Assembly (NCBI GenBank): GCA_026225395.1
Contig: JAMFSR010000032.1
Coordinates: forward strand, 112,893-176,892
Origin: Granulicella sapmiensis
Lineage (GTDB): Bacteria; Acidobacteriota; Terriglobia; Terriglobales; Acidobacteriaceae
Length of the DNA: 64,000 nucleotides
Direction of reading: 5' to 3'
A program made the translations under genes and the position numbers. Below the pieces are notes generated by a model, which was given only the letters and a program-made list of their open reading frames with translations, did no database searches and was not told where the DNA came from. Of this stretch, positions 10,701 to 18,442 are shown one piece after another; positions within the stretch are counted from its first letter, which is position 1, and every line of letters starts with the position of its first letter.

Positions 10701-11918
10701 CGCATAAGTGAGAGTGCCTGTGGTGGGCGAAACCCAGACGAGAGGCGCAACGGTGACTGAGATGGTGTAGGTGCCGGAGGTGACGCTGACCGGGATCGTT
10801 GCGGAGTCGGTTACTTTGACAGTGAATGTAGAGGTGCCAGCCGCACCTGTTGGAGCGCCGCTGATGACACCTGTGGTGGAGCTAAGTGTAAAACCGGCAG
10901 GCAGCGATCCGGAGGCAAGGGCGAAAGTCTTCGCCCCAGTACCACCAGTGGTGGCAATTGTCGCTCCGGTGTAAGCGGTATTGGTAACTCCCGCCGCTAA
11001 CGCGCCAGCAGCAGTGGTAATTGCGAGCGCCGGGTTGACCGTGATGGACGCCGTGGCGGCCGTTTTGGTCGTGTCTTTAACGCTCGTGGCGGTAACGGTG
11101 ACGGCGGAGACTATGGTGCTGGTTGCCGTAAGCGTGGTTCCAGGCGAGTTTCCAGTCGCACTGGTGGGCGAGACGGTGCCCGCGCCTGTAGCCGTGAAGG
11201 TTGCGCCTGAAGCGCTGCCGTCATTGGCTACGGATGCCGCGAGAGCCAGTGTCTGGCCGGAGTCGAGCGTGATGCCCGTGGTCGCTGTGGTGAACGCAAT
11301 GGATATGGGGGTGAGCGTGATGGTCGCGGAAGCGGACTTTGTGGTGTCGGTTTTGCTTGTGGCGGTGACTGTGGCTGAAGTGGTGGTAATGACTGCCGGA
11401 GCGGTATAGACGCCGGCCGCAGTGACGGTCCCGGTGGAGGCAGTCCAGGTGACGCCTGCGTTGGCGCCGTCTGCCGTCACCGTGGCGGTGAAAGTTTGAT
11501 TGGCGCCGCCGATGAGGATTGCGGTCGATGGGCTAACGGAGACGCTGATGGGGGTGAGGGTGATGGTCGCAGAAGCGGACTTTGTGGTGTCGGTTTTGCT
11601 TGTGGCGGTGACTGTGGCTGAAGTGGTGGTAATTACGGCTGGAGCGGTGTAAATGCCTGCCGAGGTGATGGCTCCGGTAGAGGCGGTCCAGGTAACACCT
11701 GCATTGGCCGAGTCGTTCGTTACCGTGGCATTGAAAGTTTGGTTCGCGCCGCCGATGAGAGTTGCTGTCGCCGGGCTGACCGAGACGCTAATGGCCGGTG
11801 CCGCTGGAGTTCCACCGCAGCCGGACAGCAAAGCTAAGGCCATCAGAGGAAAAAAGAGGAGAAAGAAGAAGCCGTCGCGAAACGTAAAAAACCTGAGGGT
11901 AGCCGAGCTGCGGGTCAT
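7749..11918 (-). CDS. Large Ig-repeat lipoprotein (putative-Ig / carboxypeptidase-regulatory repeats)
   Basis: A ~1389-residue surface or periplasmic lipoprotein. The best start is the ATG at 11918, with GGAG nine bases upstream, rather than an in-frame start 48 bases further up. A lipoprotein signal follows, with lipobox 'LLSGC'. Two nearly identical 81-residue Ig-like units come first, then a third related unit. About five putative-Ig (He_PIG) domains follow with the typical 'GGTGA..T..SGSLPAGL..S..TGVISGTPT' pattern. A carboxypeptidase-regulatory/SdrB-like domain, fibronectin-like segments and a C-terminal region ending 'TTYQWQIQVQDSNG' complete it. The Thr/Ser/Gly/Ala-rich composition fits a stalk or adhesin. 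No catalytic motif is visible. Very long, clean open frames on the other strand are shadows of its repetitive composition. Confidence 0.85.
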   Translation of the reverse strand: MTRSSATLRFFTFRDGFFFLLFFPLMALALLSGCGGTPAAPAISVSVSPATATLIGGANQTFNATVTNDSANAGVTWTASTGAITSAGIYTAPAVITTTSATVTATSKTDTTKSASATITLTPISVSVSPSTAILIGGANQTFTATVTADGANAGVTWTASTGTVTAAGVYTAPAVITTTSATVTATSKTDTTKSASATITLTPISIAFTTATTGITLDSGQTLALAASVANDGSASGATFTATGAGTVSPTSATGNSPGTTLTATSTIVSAVTVTATSVKDTTKTAATASITVNPALAITTAAGALAAGVTNTAYTGATIATTGGTGAKTFALASGSLPAGFTLSSTTGVISGAPTGAAGTSTFTVKVTDSATIPVSVTSGTYTISVTVAPLVWVSPTTGTLTYAVGTAITPVTLSTTGGTGAITYTLNSGTLPSGLSISGNILSGTPTAPTIVAGNLVNFLATDSATPTHVTATSANATLIVNPVTLAITSTALPTGTIGAAYSYQLTSTGGTGAITWSLSAGSLAGTGLTLSSTGLLSGTPTATETALSLTFQARDSATNQQQTVTKTLPLTVTNALAVTTTSLTNATAGVAYNATLAAAGGSGTGYTWTVTSGATGTNSLARLNLTVSSAGVINGTPTTAGTASFTVQVKDSSNNTASASFTITAYAVLTLPAPNPGSLGSATTSSSYTGSITATGGVPPYTWTVNSATVPANGSQVALSDGLYVDNTGTGVLSVAGTPTSTGTVTFTAKVTDSTNASAGPFTYTVAVSTTYTVSGNISLINNCNGITLPAVTVAISSSPVQTTTTNNSGNFSFSNLPNGTYTLTPSITGPSAVFYPATQTVTVTGGNITNSNFSTQLGYAVSGTVAYSGSKTGQIYLALNSTNCGGGGAPGTSISSAGSYTIRGVAPGSYTLQAFMDNLGEGASNASNPTGSASVTVATANDTGANVTLADPATVTLTSAPSLQGVAAFNTGVIAQYKPLENSSGVETATSYTLQWSTTSTFAAAAGSKTFSANGAKTNVLLVNGLTNGSAYYFRLYGTSAGTATSAYSSTVGPITIGAPTGGNTVTGAVSFAATPTGPLYVAFYQQSPGAVYAEYFANPASPQTYSIQVPTGSYTFVGILDQNNNGIVDAADVQNTNSNNTTTIIGGATANENLTLPTANSTATVTTQNSQFSSPTSSNQSYSLNFTVAGLIKRPVSVTVSSNTNASGADVVTPMDIALCNGKNCGSGFQANINIAGTSPAVGDSYTFTVTYSDGTTGTVSGTVTAVLNAFATNLLPACTASCSSTSTTPTFTWIDPANASNYVYQFNMNDTNGNTIWQIPGNSSNSNGFSGSITSITWGTDPTGGGGTPSISSLVSGTTYQWQIQVQDSNGNQATTQVTYQP
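11308..11793 (-). repeat. Two tandem 243-bp repeats inside the Ig-repeat lipoprotein
   Basis: Copies at 11308-11550 and 11551-11793 (81 codons each) match almost base for base over long stretches; for example, about 70 bases starting near 11319 and 11562 differ at only one position or so. Each encodes one Ig-like unit beginning 'ISVSVSPxTAxLIGGANQTF'. This suggests a recent unit duplication able to expand or contract by recombination. Confidence 0.8.
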
Positions 11919-11964
11919 AGATATCTCCGGACCTCCAACTTCCACCTTGGCGTTACCCGGCCAC

Positions 11965-11998
11965 AAGCGAAATCTAGGTTTTCCCCGGAATTTCGCTT
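11965..11998 (-). promoter_or_regulatory. Inverted repeat in the leader of the Ig-repeat lipoprotein
   Basis: AAGCGAAAT and ATTTCGCTT (9 bp, perfect) are separated by 16 bases, 47-80 bases upstream of the start codon. It could be an RNA hairpin in the leader or a protein-binding site. The rest of the 248-bp gap up to the M28 peptidase has no gene. Confidence 0.35.
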
Positions 11999-12166
11999 GA
12001 TTTCGTCTTTAGTCTGGAGCTTTTTGGCAAATCGAAAGCCAGCTCTATGAATGCATGCCCTGTCCCGAAACACTCAAGTGAGCAGGTGGCATCATAAAAA
12101 CCAGCCTCGCAATCCTAAACAAGGCCGGAGGGTGGCACCACGACCTCAACCTTGGCATCGAAAAAT

Positions 12167-14407
12167 CTATTTCTGCGAAAGTAGACTTTCGGTAGCCTGC
12201 TTCAGTAAACCTGCTACACGCTCGAGGGCAGCCGAAACATTCAGTATCTGCGTGTCGGCATCCTTCCACCTTCTTTGTTCGATCGCCTCCCGGACCCCAG
12301 GCAGCGTCTTTGCTTCATATCCTGTATAGAAACCCGGAGCATAAATGAGATGCTGGAACCATGGGCGTCCTGGTAAGCCGCGTGGATCAGTTAAAGCCCT
12401 CTCGGACTGGATGAGTTCAGCGTTGACGTTCGAGGGCGCCATTCCGTGAGCCGCAATGAACGCGCTATCGAAAAGCTGAGCCGCGGCAGTTAAATCACTG
12501 CACGCTTGATCGAGCGGTTTAAAGTTGAGATCTGGAGGAAGAGCTTGACTCGGGGGAGGAATCATCCTCTTCTTCGGATCGTAGAGTGCGCGGTAGACAC
12601 TCTCGGAAATTTCCTGATTCTCTTCCTTTGCCTGATCGCGCATGTCGGTGATCAGGGTTTTGAGCTGGTCATCATAGAGACGAACAGTGTTCGCAAAATC
12701 GGAGAACTGGAAAGGTAGCAGGTCTGCACTTGCCATGCGCATCACCATCGTGCCGGCAGTTTGCGCAAGGACTCGTGCGTAGCTGAAATCAGTATCTTCG
12801 AAATGCGAATACCAGTAAAAGTCATCGTAAGCAGAGTGGTACTGTCCCATTGCTTCGTCTTCGCCGCCATAGCTAAGGTCGATGGTGGCAATACCTAGAT
12901 GGTCCAGAAAGGCGATGTAATCCGATCCGCCTCCCAAGGCTGGGATTCTAAGGTCTGGTCTGGCTCTTAATTCGGTTCGCGCTTGGGGTGACGATGCGAG
13001 CAGGATTTGGACCAGGCGTGCCCGCTCCCAAACGGACATCCCAGTTTCTGGGTCGTCGATGTCTTTCGCAACCTGACTTACGAAGTTCTCGAGAGAGTGC
13101 GAGCCGGCCGCGCTTAGGTATCCACGCCCGTTGCCATCCGTGTTGAAGTAGGCGACGGCATGCTGGGCAAGGTCCGTTGCGTGTGCTTTTGCCCACGCCG
13201 TAGAGCCGAGCATCCCAGGCTCCTCGCCGTCCCAAAAACAATAGAAAATGGTTCGCTGCGGACGCCAGCCTTCACGCAGCAACTGCCCGAGAGCCCGTGC
13301 CTCTTCCAGTTCGGCGCTGGCTCCCGAAAGCGGGTCCCCGGCTCCGTTGACCCAGGCATCGTGGTGATTGCCTCGGATTACCCACTGATTTGGCTGGCTG
13401 GCGCCAGGGATACTCGCAATCACGTCATAGAGAGGCTTGCGATCCCAATTAGAGCTGAGGGCTAAATGTACTTTCGCTATGCTCGGTCCGGTGCGGTAGG
13501 TGAACGGAAGTGCGCCGCGCCAGGCTTCTGGTACGGTCTCGCCTTGCAGCGATTTCAGCAGTGGTGTGGCGTCTGCATAGGAGATAGGAAGTACTGGAAT
13601 TTTCGTAATCGTTTCGATTTTATCGAGGGGAATAAGTTTCACCCCGGGAGGGCTAACGTCATCCGGCGACTGAGGATCACCGGGGCGAAGCGGCATGTCC
13701 AATACGCTTCCGCTCTGCACCCCATCCGCCGTGCGCATTGGGCCTGCGGGGTAGGGTTCTCCCCGAAAGTAACCGTCTTCGTGAGGGTCTGAATAAAGAA
13801 TGCAGCCAATCGCGCCATGCTCGGCAGCGATCCTGACCTTGACACCGCGCCAGTTCAATCCGTATCTCGCGATGACGATCATCCCTTTGACGGATACGCC
13901 CATTCTCGCCAAAGAATCATAATCTTCTGGTCTTCCATAATTCACGTACACCAACGGGGCTGTGACATCGCCATCTCTTGAGTAGGCGTTGTAGGGAGGA
14001 AGCTGTTCACTGGTCTGGCTCGAAGTTGGATCAATGGCCAAGGGTGGAAGGCGCAGCTTCGCATGAAACGGTACGGAGCCAAGGAGTTCCAGCTTCCTCA
14101 TCTTCGGGGTCGGAAAGAGGGCGGTGAATGTTTCGATGTCGCCCTCCAGCCCGTAGGATTTCAGTTTGGCGAGCAGCCATTCCGCATTCTGCTTGTCATA
14201 GGGCGATCCGACGTGATGGGGCCTGGCAGAGAGATGCAACATGTCAGCGCGGATCTGACTACGTTCGGGAAGGTCGCGAAATCTTTTTTCCCACAGCGTC
14301 TCTGTCCGTGACCTTTCAGGTGTGTAGCCGGCTAGACTCTGCTGGGCATCTGAGCCTTGAACCATCATCGCAAGAAGCAATATCGCAGATGTCAGCCGTA
14401 GACGCAT
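12167..14407 (-). CDS. M28-family zinc peptidase (glutamate carboxypeptidase II / transferrin-receptor-like)
   Basis: A 746-residue exported metallopeptidase. It has a signal peptide (residues 1-21), a protease-associated insert around 130-260, a zinc-peptidase core around 320-560 and a C-terminal transferrin-receptor-like dimerization domain. Metal and catalytic positions are visible: 'GNHHDAW' near 346-352, 'AGDPLSGASAELEEARAL' after it, the 'WDGEEPGMLGS' acidic pair near 395-396, and a final histidine in 'GQYHSAYDD'. The family removes C-terminal acidic residues or acts as a general aminopeptidase in the periplasm. GGAG lies ten bases before the ATG. It lies just downstream of the GH20 gene on the same strand with about 140 bp between, so it may work on the peptide part of a glycoprotein or peptidoglycan-type substrate; that is inference. 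Confidence 0.9.
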   Translation of the reverse strand: MRLRLTSAILLLAMMVQGSDAQQSLAGYTPERSRTETLWEKRFRDLPERSQIRADMLHLSARPHHVGSPYDKQNAEWLLAKLKSYGLEGDIETFTALFPTPKMRKLELLGSVPFHAKLRLPPLAIDPTSSQTSEQLPPYNAYSRDGDVTAPLVYVNYGRPEDYDSLARMGVSVKGMIVIARYGLNWRGVKVRIAAEHGAIGCILYSDPHEDGYFRGEPYPAGPMRTADGVQSGSVLDMPLRPGDPQSPDDVSPPGVKLIPLDKIETITKIPVLPISYADATPLLKSLQGETVPEAWRGALPFTYRTGPSIAKVHLALSSNWDRKPLYDVIASIPGASQPNQWVIRGNHHDAWVNGAGDPLSGASAELEEARALGQLLREGWRPQRTIFYCFWDGEEPGMLGSTAWAKAHATDLAQHAVAYFNTDGNGRGYLSAAGSHSLENFVSQVAKDIDDPETGMSVWERARLVQILLASSPQARTELRARPDLRIPALGGGSDYIAFLDHLGIATIDLSYGGEDEAMGQYHSAYDDFYWYSHFEDTDFSYARVLAQTAGTMVMRMASADLLPFQFSDFANTVRLYDDQLKTLITDMRDQAKEENQEISESVYRALYDPKKRMIPPPSQALPPDLNFKPLDQACSDLTAAAQLFDSAFIAAHGMAPSNVNAELIQSERALTDPRGLPGRPWFQHLIYAPGFYTGYEAKTLPGVREAIEQRRWKDADTQILNVSAALERVAGLLKQATESLLSQK

Positions 14408-14544
14408 TTTTTCAACTCTCCGTGAAACAAGTGTCTTGGCTGCTCACTTCCGGGCCAAATATTCTGGAGTATCGTGCCTTCGGCCTCTGGTAACAAGAAT
14501 GCGGCTACACACGATAGCTTTTTCTCTTCGCGCGTTCTCTATGG

Positions 14545-16671
14545 TTACTGCACCGCATCAACCAAGTCATGTAGTGGCTTTAGGACTGTGAACCGCACTA
14601 GAGCCTCGGGTTGAGCCGCCTTATCGAGAACTGCAAGCTTCTGTGTTTTCCACCCAACGGGTGGCGCGGTGTTCGTCGACAGGTAAGAGATGGCTTCGAG
14701 CCCAAGTGAACCTAGCTCGGCAAGTTCCAGCGCACGCGGCTTCGCTTCAGCCAGACGTGGAGAAGCCGAGATCATCAGCATAAGTTGGGGTTCGATATCC
14801 ACCCAGGAACGGAACGTGGTCGTCAACATCGTCTTCTGCTCGAGTCGCGCCCTGGGATTCTGTAAGTATGTTTGCACCGCTTGACCGAAGAGGTGACGAG
14901 ATTCAGGATCAGGAGGAAGGGCATCAATCAGATGATTCTGGGGATCCTGTTGGGTTACGCCATGCTTCTCTGACCAGGGTCCACGGATGTTGAAGATGAC
15001 AGGCTCCAGAATGCCCGCAAGGGTACGCAGGGGCGCAATTTCTTCTGTACCGGCCAAGGCTCTGAGACTTTCGTCCTCCTGCGTCAGATGGGTGAGATGT
15101 AGCCGTTCCAACCGCAGCGATTCAACCGAGAGTCTGCGATACATGTCGTTTGTGTCGGTCGTTGTTTGTGGAGACCAGAATCGCTCTGCGATGGCCGCGG
15201 TGATCGGCCAAACACGCGAGTCGATGTCATGAGCATCAACATACTCGCCCCAGATACATGCTTCCCCACCTAACACTCGACCGGCCACTTCTGGAGGGAT
15301 ATCCGCATCGGGCGGCAATGGATCCACCCGGTAATAAGCCTCTGCGGAATCCATGTGGCCCAGATAGTATCCAGCGGACAGAACGCCGTTATACCCTTGC
15401 CTGGCCCCGGCCACTAGTGAATCGGAGCCACGCCATGACTCCACGACAATACTTTTCGGCAGCCCGGGCGTAAGGATTTCATCCCAGCCGATCATGAGCT
15501 TCCCGTGTCTGGCTAAAATGGCCACGAGCCTTTGATTGAAGTACCTCTGCAAGGCGGCTGTGTCTTTCAGTTTGTGCTCACGCATGAAGTTCTGAATGCG
15601 TGGATTCTGCTTCCACTCCGCGCCGTTATTTTCATCGCCGCCTATGTGCATATAGTGGTCAGGGAAAATCGTCGCCATTTCCGCAAGGAACTTGTCGAGA
15701 AAGACATAAGTGCTTTCTCGCGTCGGGTCCATCACAGGGTTGAAGATGCCGAAGTGGCGTTCGATACTGAATGGTCCAGGGGCGCTGGCCAAATGCGGAT
15801 ATCCCACCATCCAGGACGTTGTATGCCCAGGCATGTCGAATTCGGGAACCACGCGTATGCCGCGATCCCAGGCATAACGCACGATGTCCCTGGCTTGTTC
15901 CTGGGTATAGAAGAGCCCATCTGATCCCATAAGTGTTAGCCGAGGAAACGTGCGACTTTCGATCCTGAAGCCTTGATCGTCGGTCAGATGCCAGTGAAAG
16001 ACATTCATCTTGACCGCTGCCATTGCGTCCAAGGTGCGCTTGATCACGTCCACTGGTTCGAAGTGGCGTGAACAGTCCATCATCAGGCCGCGCCATTTGA
16101 ACCTGGGCGTGTCGTCGATCGAGACCTCGGGCAGTAAGTAGCCGGAGTCGTCGTGCTCAACCAGTTGCAATAGCGTCTCGAGCCCGCGTATCGCGCCCAC
16201 ATCCGTTGCCGCTCGCAGGTGCGCTCCCTGCGAAGTTATCTGCAGCGAATACGCCTCGTCTTCATCGACCGACTGTATCTTCTGACCGGGACCAAGCACT
16301 GAGATCACGAGGGAAGTTTCAGCTGGATCTGTTGTGGCCTGATGAAATGGAAGATGGACGCCAGTGTCCTGCGCAAGATGATCAAGGGCCAACACGATGC
16401 GGGAGTTCAGGCGGTCATCGTGATAGTGATCCGTTACGACGGACAGAGCCGGGCCGATGCGGAGCCGACCGGCACTTGAGTTTAAATGCGCTGGTTGCGG
16501 CATGAGCGAATTGACGAAGTCCGGCTGCCGGGTCACCTGAGCGGAAGCACAGGAGTAGGCTATTCCGGCCAGGAGTATGAGTGCGAGGCATAACGGCTTG
16601 AGAGCTTCCGTAAGAACGAACCCTCTGCGAGCAGGTCGGTCCGAGCCAAGCCAATCGTGATGGTTGCACAT
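14545..16671 (-). CDS. GH20 beta-N-acetylhexosaminidase
   Basis: A 708-residue exported glycosidase that releases terminal beta-linked GlcNAc or GalNAc by substrate-assisted catalysis. A signal peptide (to ~44) is followed by a GH20b-like N-terminal domain (~50-190) and the TIM barrel. Landmarks are 'RGLMMDCSRHF' near 194-204, 'NVFHWHLTDDQGFRIE' near 223-238, 'VPEFDMPGH' near 275-283, and the catalytic Asp346-Glu347 pair in 'HIGGDEN'. The length is normal for bacterial members. AGGA precedes the ATG at close spacing. It provides a source of free amino sugar for the NagA/NagB genes further right, although it does not carry the LacI palindrome in front of it. Confidence 0.94.
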   Translation of the reverse strand: MCNHHDWLGSDRPARRGFVLTEALKPLCLALILLAGIAYSCASAQVTRQPDFVNSLMPQPAHLNSSAGRLRIGPALSVVTDHYHDDRLNSRIVLALDHLAQDTGVHLPFHQATTDPAETSLVISVLGPGQKIQSVDEDEAYSLQITSQGAHLRAATDVGAIRGLETLLQLVEHDDSGYLLPEVSIDDTPRFKWRGLMMDCSRHFEPVDVIKRTLDAMAAVKMNVFHWHLTDDQGFRIESRTFPRLTLMGSDGLFYTQEQARDIVRYAWDRGIRVVPEFDMPGHTTSWMVGYPHLASAPGPFSIERHFGIFNPVMDPTRESTYVFLDKFLAEMATIFPDHYMHIGGDENNGAEWKQNPRIQNFMREHKLKDTAALQRYFNQRLVAILARHGKLMIGWDEILTPGLPKSIVVESWRGSDSLVAGARQGYNGVLSAGYYLGHMDSAEAYYRVDPLPPDADIPPEVAGRVLGGEACIWGEYVDAHDIDSRVWPITAAIAERFWSPQTTTDTNDMYRRLSVESLRLERLHLTHLTQEDESLRALAGTEEIAPLRTLAGILEPVIFNIRGPWSEKHGVTQQDPQNHLIDALPPDPESRHLFGQAVQTYLQNPRARLEQKTMLTTTFRSWVDIEPQLMLMISASPRLAEAKPRALELAELGSLGLEAISYLSTNTAPPVGWKTQKLAVLDKAAQPEALVRFTVLKPLHDLVDAVQ

Positions 16672-16757
16672 ATTCTTCCTGGTGGTTATCTAAGTTGACG
16701 GTATGAACTCACGCTGTTCGAGATCCGAGCTCCACTGGCGGCTATGAGCTCCTCCGG

Positions 16758-17960
16758 CTATTTTCTGCCGTCCCATTGAGCGTCGATACCGGGCGATAAA
16801 ATATCGGCGAGCGCACGACCGGTGAGACTGGTAACAGTGTTGAAGCCACTAATGTCCGTTTTGGTAGTTGACTCGGCACCAGCGTTAAGGAGGCCAAAAG
16901 ATTTTCCGTTTGCCGCGTCGAGCACGAAAGCATCGAAGCGCCGGATAGCGTTAGCGATCCGAGGATCCCGATCGACGTGCATGTAGTACCAGATTAGATA
17001 ATCGATAATCCCTGGACTGCGAGTGCGGTCCCAGCTTGTCTGCTCAAGCTCCGACCAGGACCCGTTGGCGAGCTGCGTGCGCAGAAGAAATTCGACGTTG
17101 GGTTTCACGGCCTTCTCAATCCAGGCTTTCCAGGCCGGGTCGTCGCAGTAGAGATCGAAAGAGAGCACACCTTCTCCCACATAACCTGATACGCCGTACG
17201 CCATCGTCGAGAAGAGTTTGTGGGCCATCTGCGGGTCATCTCGCTTGGTCCAGTCGAAGCCGTTCTCGCCAAGGATGTGCGGAATGACGCCGTCGCTTCG
17301 CATAGTACTGAATACCCACTGCAACGCGTGATACGCGATCTGCCGGTACTGATCCTTCTTTGTCTTGTGGTAGATCCAAGTGAATATTTCGCTGCCGGTA
17401 AGGGCCGAAGACAACGTGTATTCATCGTAGAGAGGCGTGGTGAGCTTGCCGTCCACCACACGTCTCCAGCCAGTTCCGAATGAGCCATCCGGATGGATCA
17501 TTCCTTCCTTCTGAATCGAATCGACGTAGCGTTGAACGGCGTCGAAGTATTTTTGCTGCCGTTCATGGTTTGCGTGGTTGTAGAGGACGATGAAAAGCCC
17601 CAGCGCGCTTCCCGTATCCGCCATAAATACTGGGCCGTATCCGGTCTGCCAGAAACCGTTGGGCATTTGCTTATCCAGCAGGTAATCGCCATAAGCTAAG
17701 GCCGTGTCGAGGTAGCGCTGATCGCCGAAAATCTCATATCCGGCGACCAGGGTTCGCATATAGTACCCACCAATGTAGATGGTTGGGTATTCTGCTTTCT
17801 CCTTCACGATGTAATCGCACAAGTTGCGGAGTAGCGCGCGAGTCTGCGTGCATCCCCGATCGGAGCAGAACGGCTCCTGCTGTTGTCCGAGAGCTGGGAG
17901 GACACAGAGCAAGGCGAGCAATACGGCAGCCATGGATCGCAAGAGCCGGGATCCGAACAT
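16758..17960 (-). CDS. Exported protein of unknown function, copy A (possible (alpha/alpha)-barrel)
   Basis: A 400-residue protein with a signal peptide (1-25) and a conserved start of the mature part with two Cys ('FCSDRGCTQTRALL'). Regular helical repeats contain motifs such as 'YPTIYIGGYYMRTL', 'NGFWQTGYGPV', 'DGSFGTGWR', 'YDEYTLSSALTG' and 'NGSWSE'. The spacing of aromatic and Gly motifs suggests an (alpha/alpha) toroid as in several glycosidases, lyases and epimerases. I cannot name the family or a catalytic residue. It has a close paralogue at 21918-23126. The start is firm: GAAGGAG sits eight bases before the ATG. It is divergent from TonB receptor 2, and a copy of the LacI palindrome lies about 75-90 bp upstream, so it likely belongs to the same glycan regulon. 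Confidence 0.8.
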   Translation of the reverse strand: MFGSRLLRSMAAVLLALLCVLPALGQQQEPFCSDRGCTQTRALLRNLCDYIVKEKAEYPTIYIGGYYMRTLVAGYEIFGDQRYLDTALAYGDYLLDKQMPNGFWQTGYGPVFMADTGSALGLFIVLYNHANHERQQKYFDAVQRYVDSIQKEGMIHPDGSFGTGWRRVVDGKLTTPLYDEYTLSSALTGSEIFTWIYHKTKKDQYRQIAYHALQWVFSTMRSDGVIPHILGENGFDWTKRDDPQMAHKLFSTMAYGVSGYVGEGVLSFDLYCDDPAWKAWIEKAVKPNVEFLLRTQLANGSWSELEQTSWDRTRSPGIIDYLIWYYMHVDRDPRIANAIRRFDAFVLDAANGKSFGLLNAGAESTTKTDISGFNTVTSLTGRALADILSPGIDAQWDGRK

Positions 17961-18034
17961 CTACGAGACTCCTTCAGTTGAACTGCGCTAGAGATTTGGA
18001 TTGTTTAGTGCGAGAGCTGAGAGCGGGCATCTTT

Positions 18035-18050
18035 TAAGGAAAATTTCTCA
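18035..18050. promoter_or_regulatory. Putative LacI-type operator, site 1
   Basis: TAAGGAA-AA-TTTCTCA. The right half is a perfect match to the 7-bp half site and the left half matches 5 of 7. It lies 75-90 bp upstream of copy A. An extra half-like sequence GGAAAATTTGC follows at 18058-18068. Confidence 0.55.
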
Positions 18051-18261
18051 TGTTTTTGGAAAATTTGCAAATGCCCTGTGCGGAGCAGGTAGTGCAAAGA
18101 CGGGTGGTGACTGCCCGTCGAGTTCGAAGCCGATCTTATTCCCGCGCTTATGCCAGACTATGAACAGGCAGATATGACATAAATGTCAGCGCTTCGAATG
18201 TATGGGCTTGGCATGGAAGCCCCTGATTACGTGTCACTGGGAGCATCGATCTTGCGCGAAG

Positions 18262-18277
18262 TGTGAAAAATTTCTTA
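18262..18277. promoter_or_regulatory. Putative LacI-type operator, site 2
   Basis: TGTGAAA-AA-TTTCTTA, two 7-bp half sites each one mismatch from TGAGAAA/TTTCTCA. It is centred about 30 bp upstream of the -35 box of TonB receptor 2. Confidence 0.6.
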
Positions 18278-18296
18278 ATAACCGTGAACTTTTACC

Positions 18297-18326
18297 TTGA
18301 CATGGGTCAACTTTCTCACTAAGAAT
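18297..18326 (+). promoter_or_regulatory. Promoter of TonB receptor 2
   Basis: A perfect TTGACA is followed after 18 bases by AAGAAT. The arrangement TTGACA ... AAGAAT is the same as before TonB receptor 3. Confidence 0.55.
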
Positions 18327-18442
18327 CACTCCATCAACAATTCTGGTATTCCTCCACTGCAGCTTGGTATGCACAGTCGTACGGTTGAGTGCCAATACCT
18401 TGCGCTGGCGCGGATCACCTCTAAAAGACGGAGCCTGCTTTC

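Larger units (their letters stand above)
17961..18442. other. Divergent regulatory gap between copy A and TonB receptor 2
   Basis: This 482-bp gap has no gene. It holds two copies of the TGAGAAAnnTTTCTCA-like palindrome, a third half site TTTCTCA at 18313-18319 inside the promoter spacer, and one plausible promoter toward the receptor. Both listed sites are entered separately. Confidence 0.6.
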
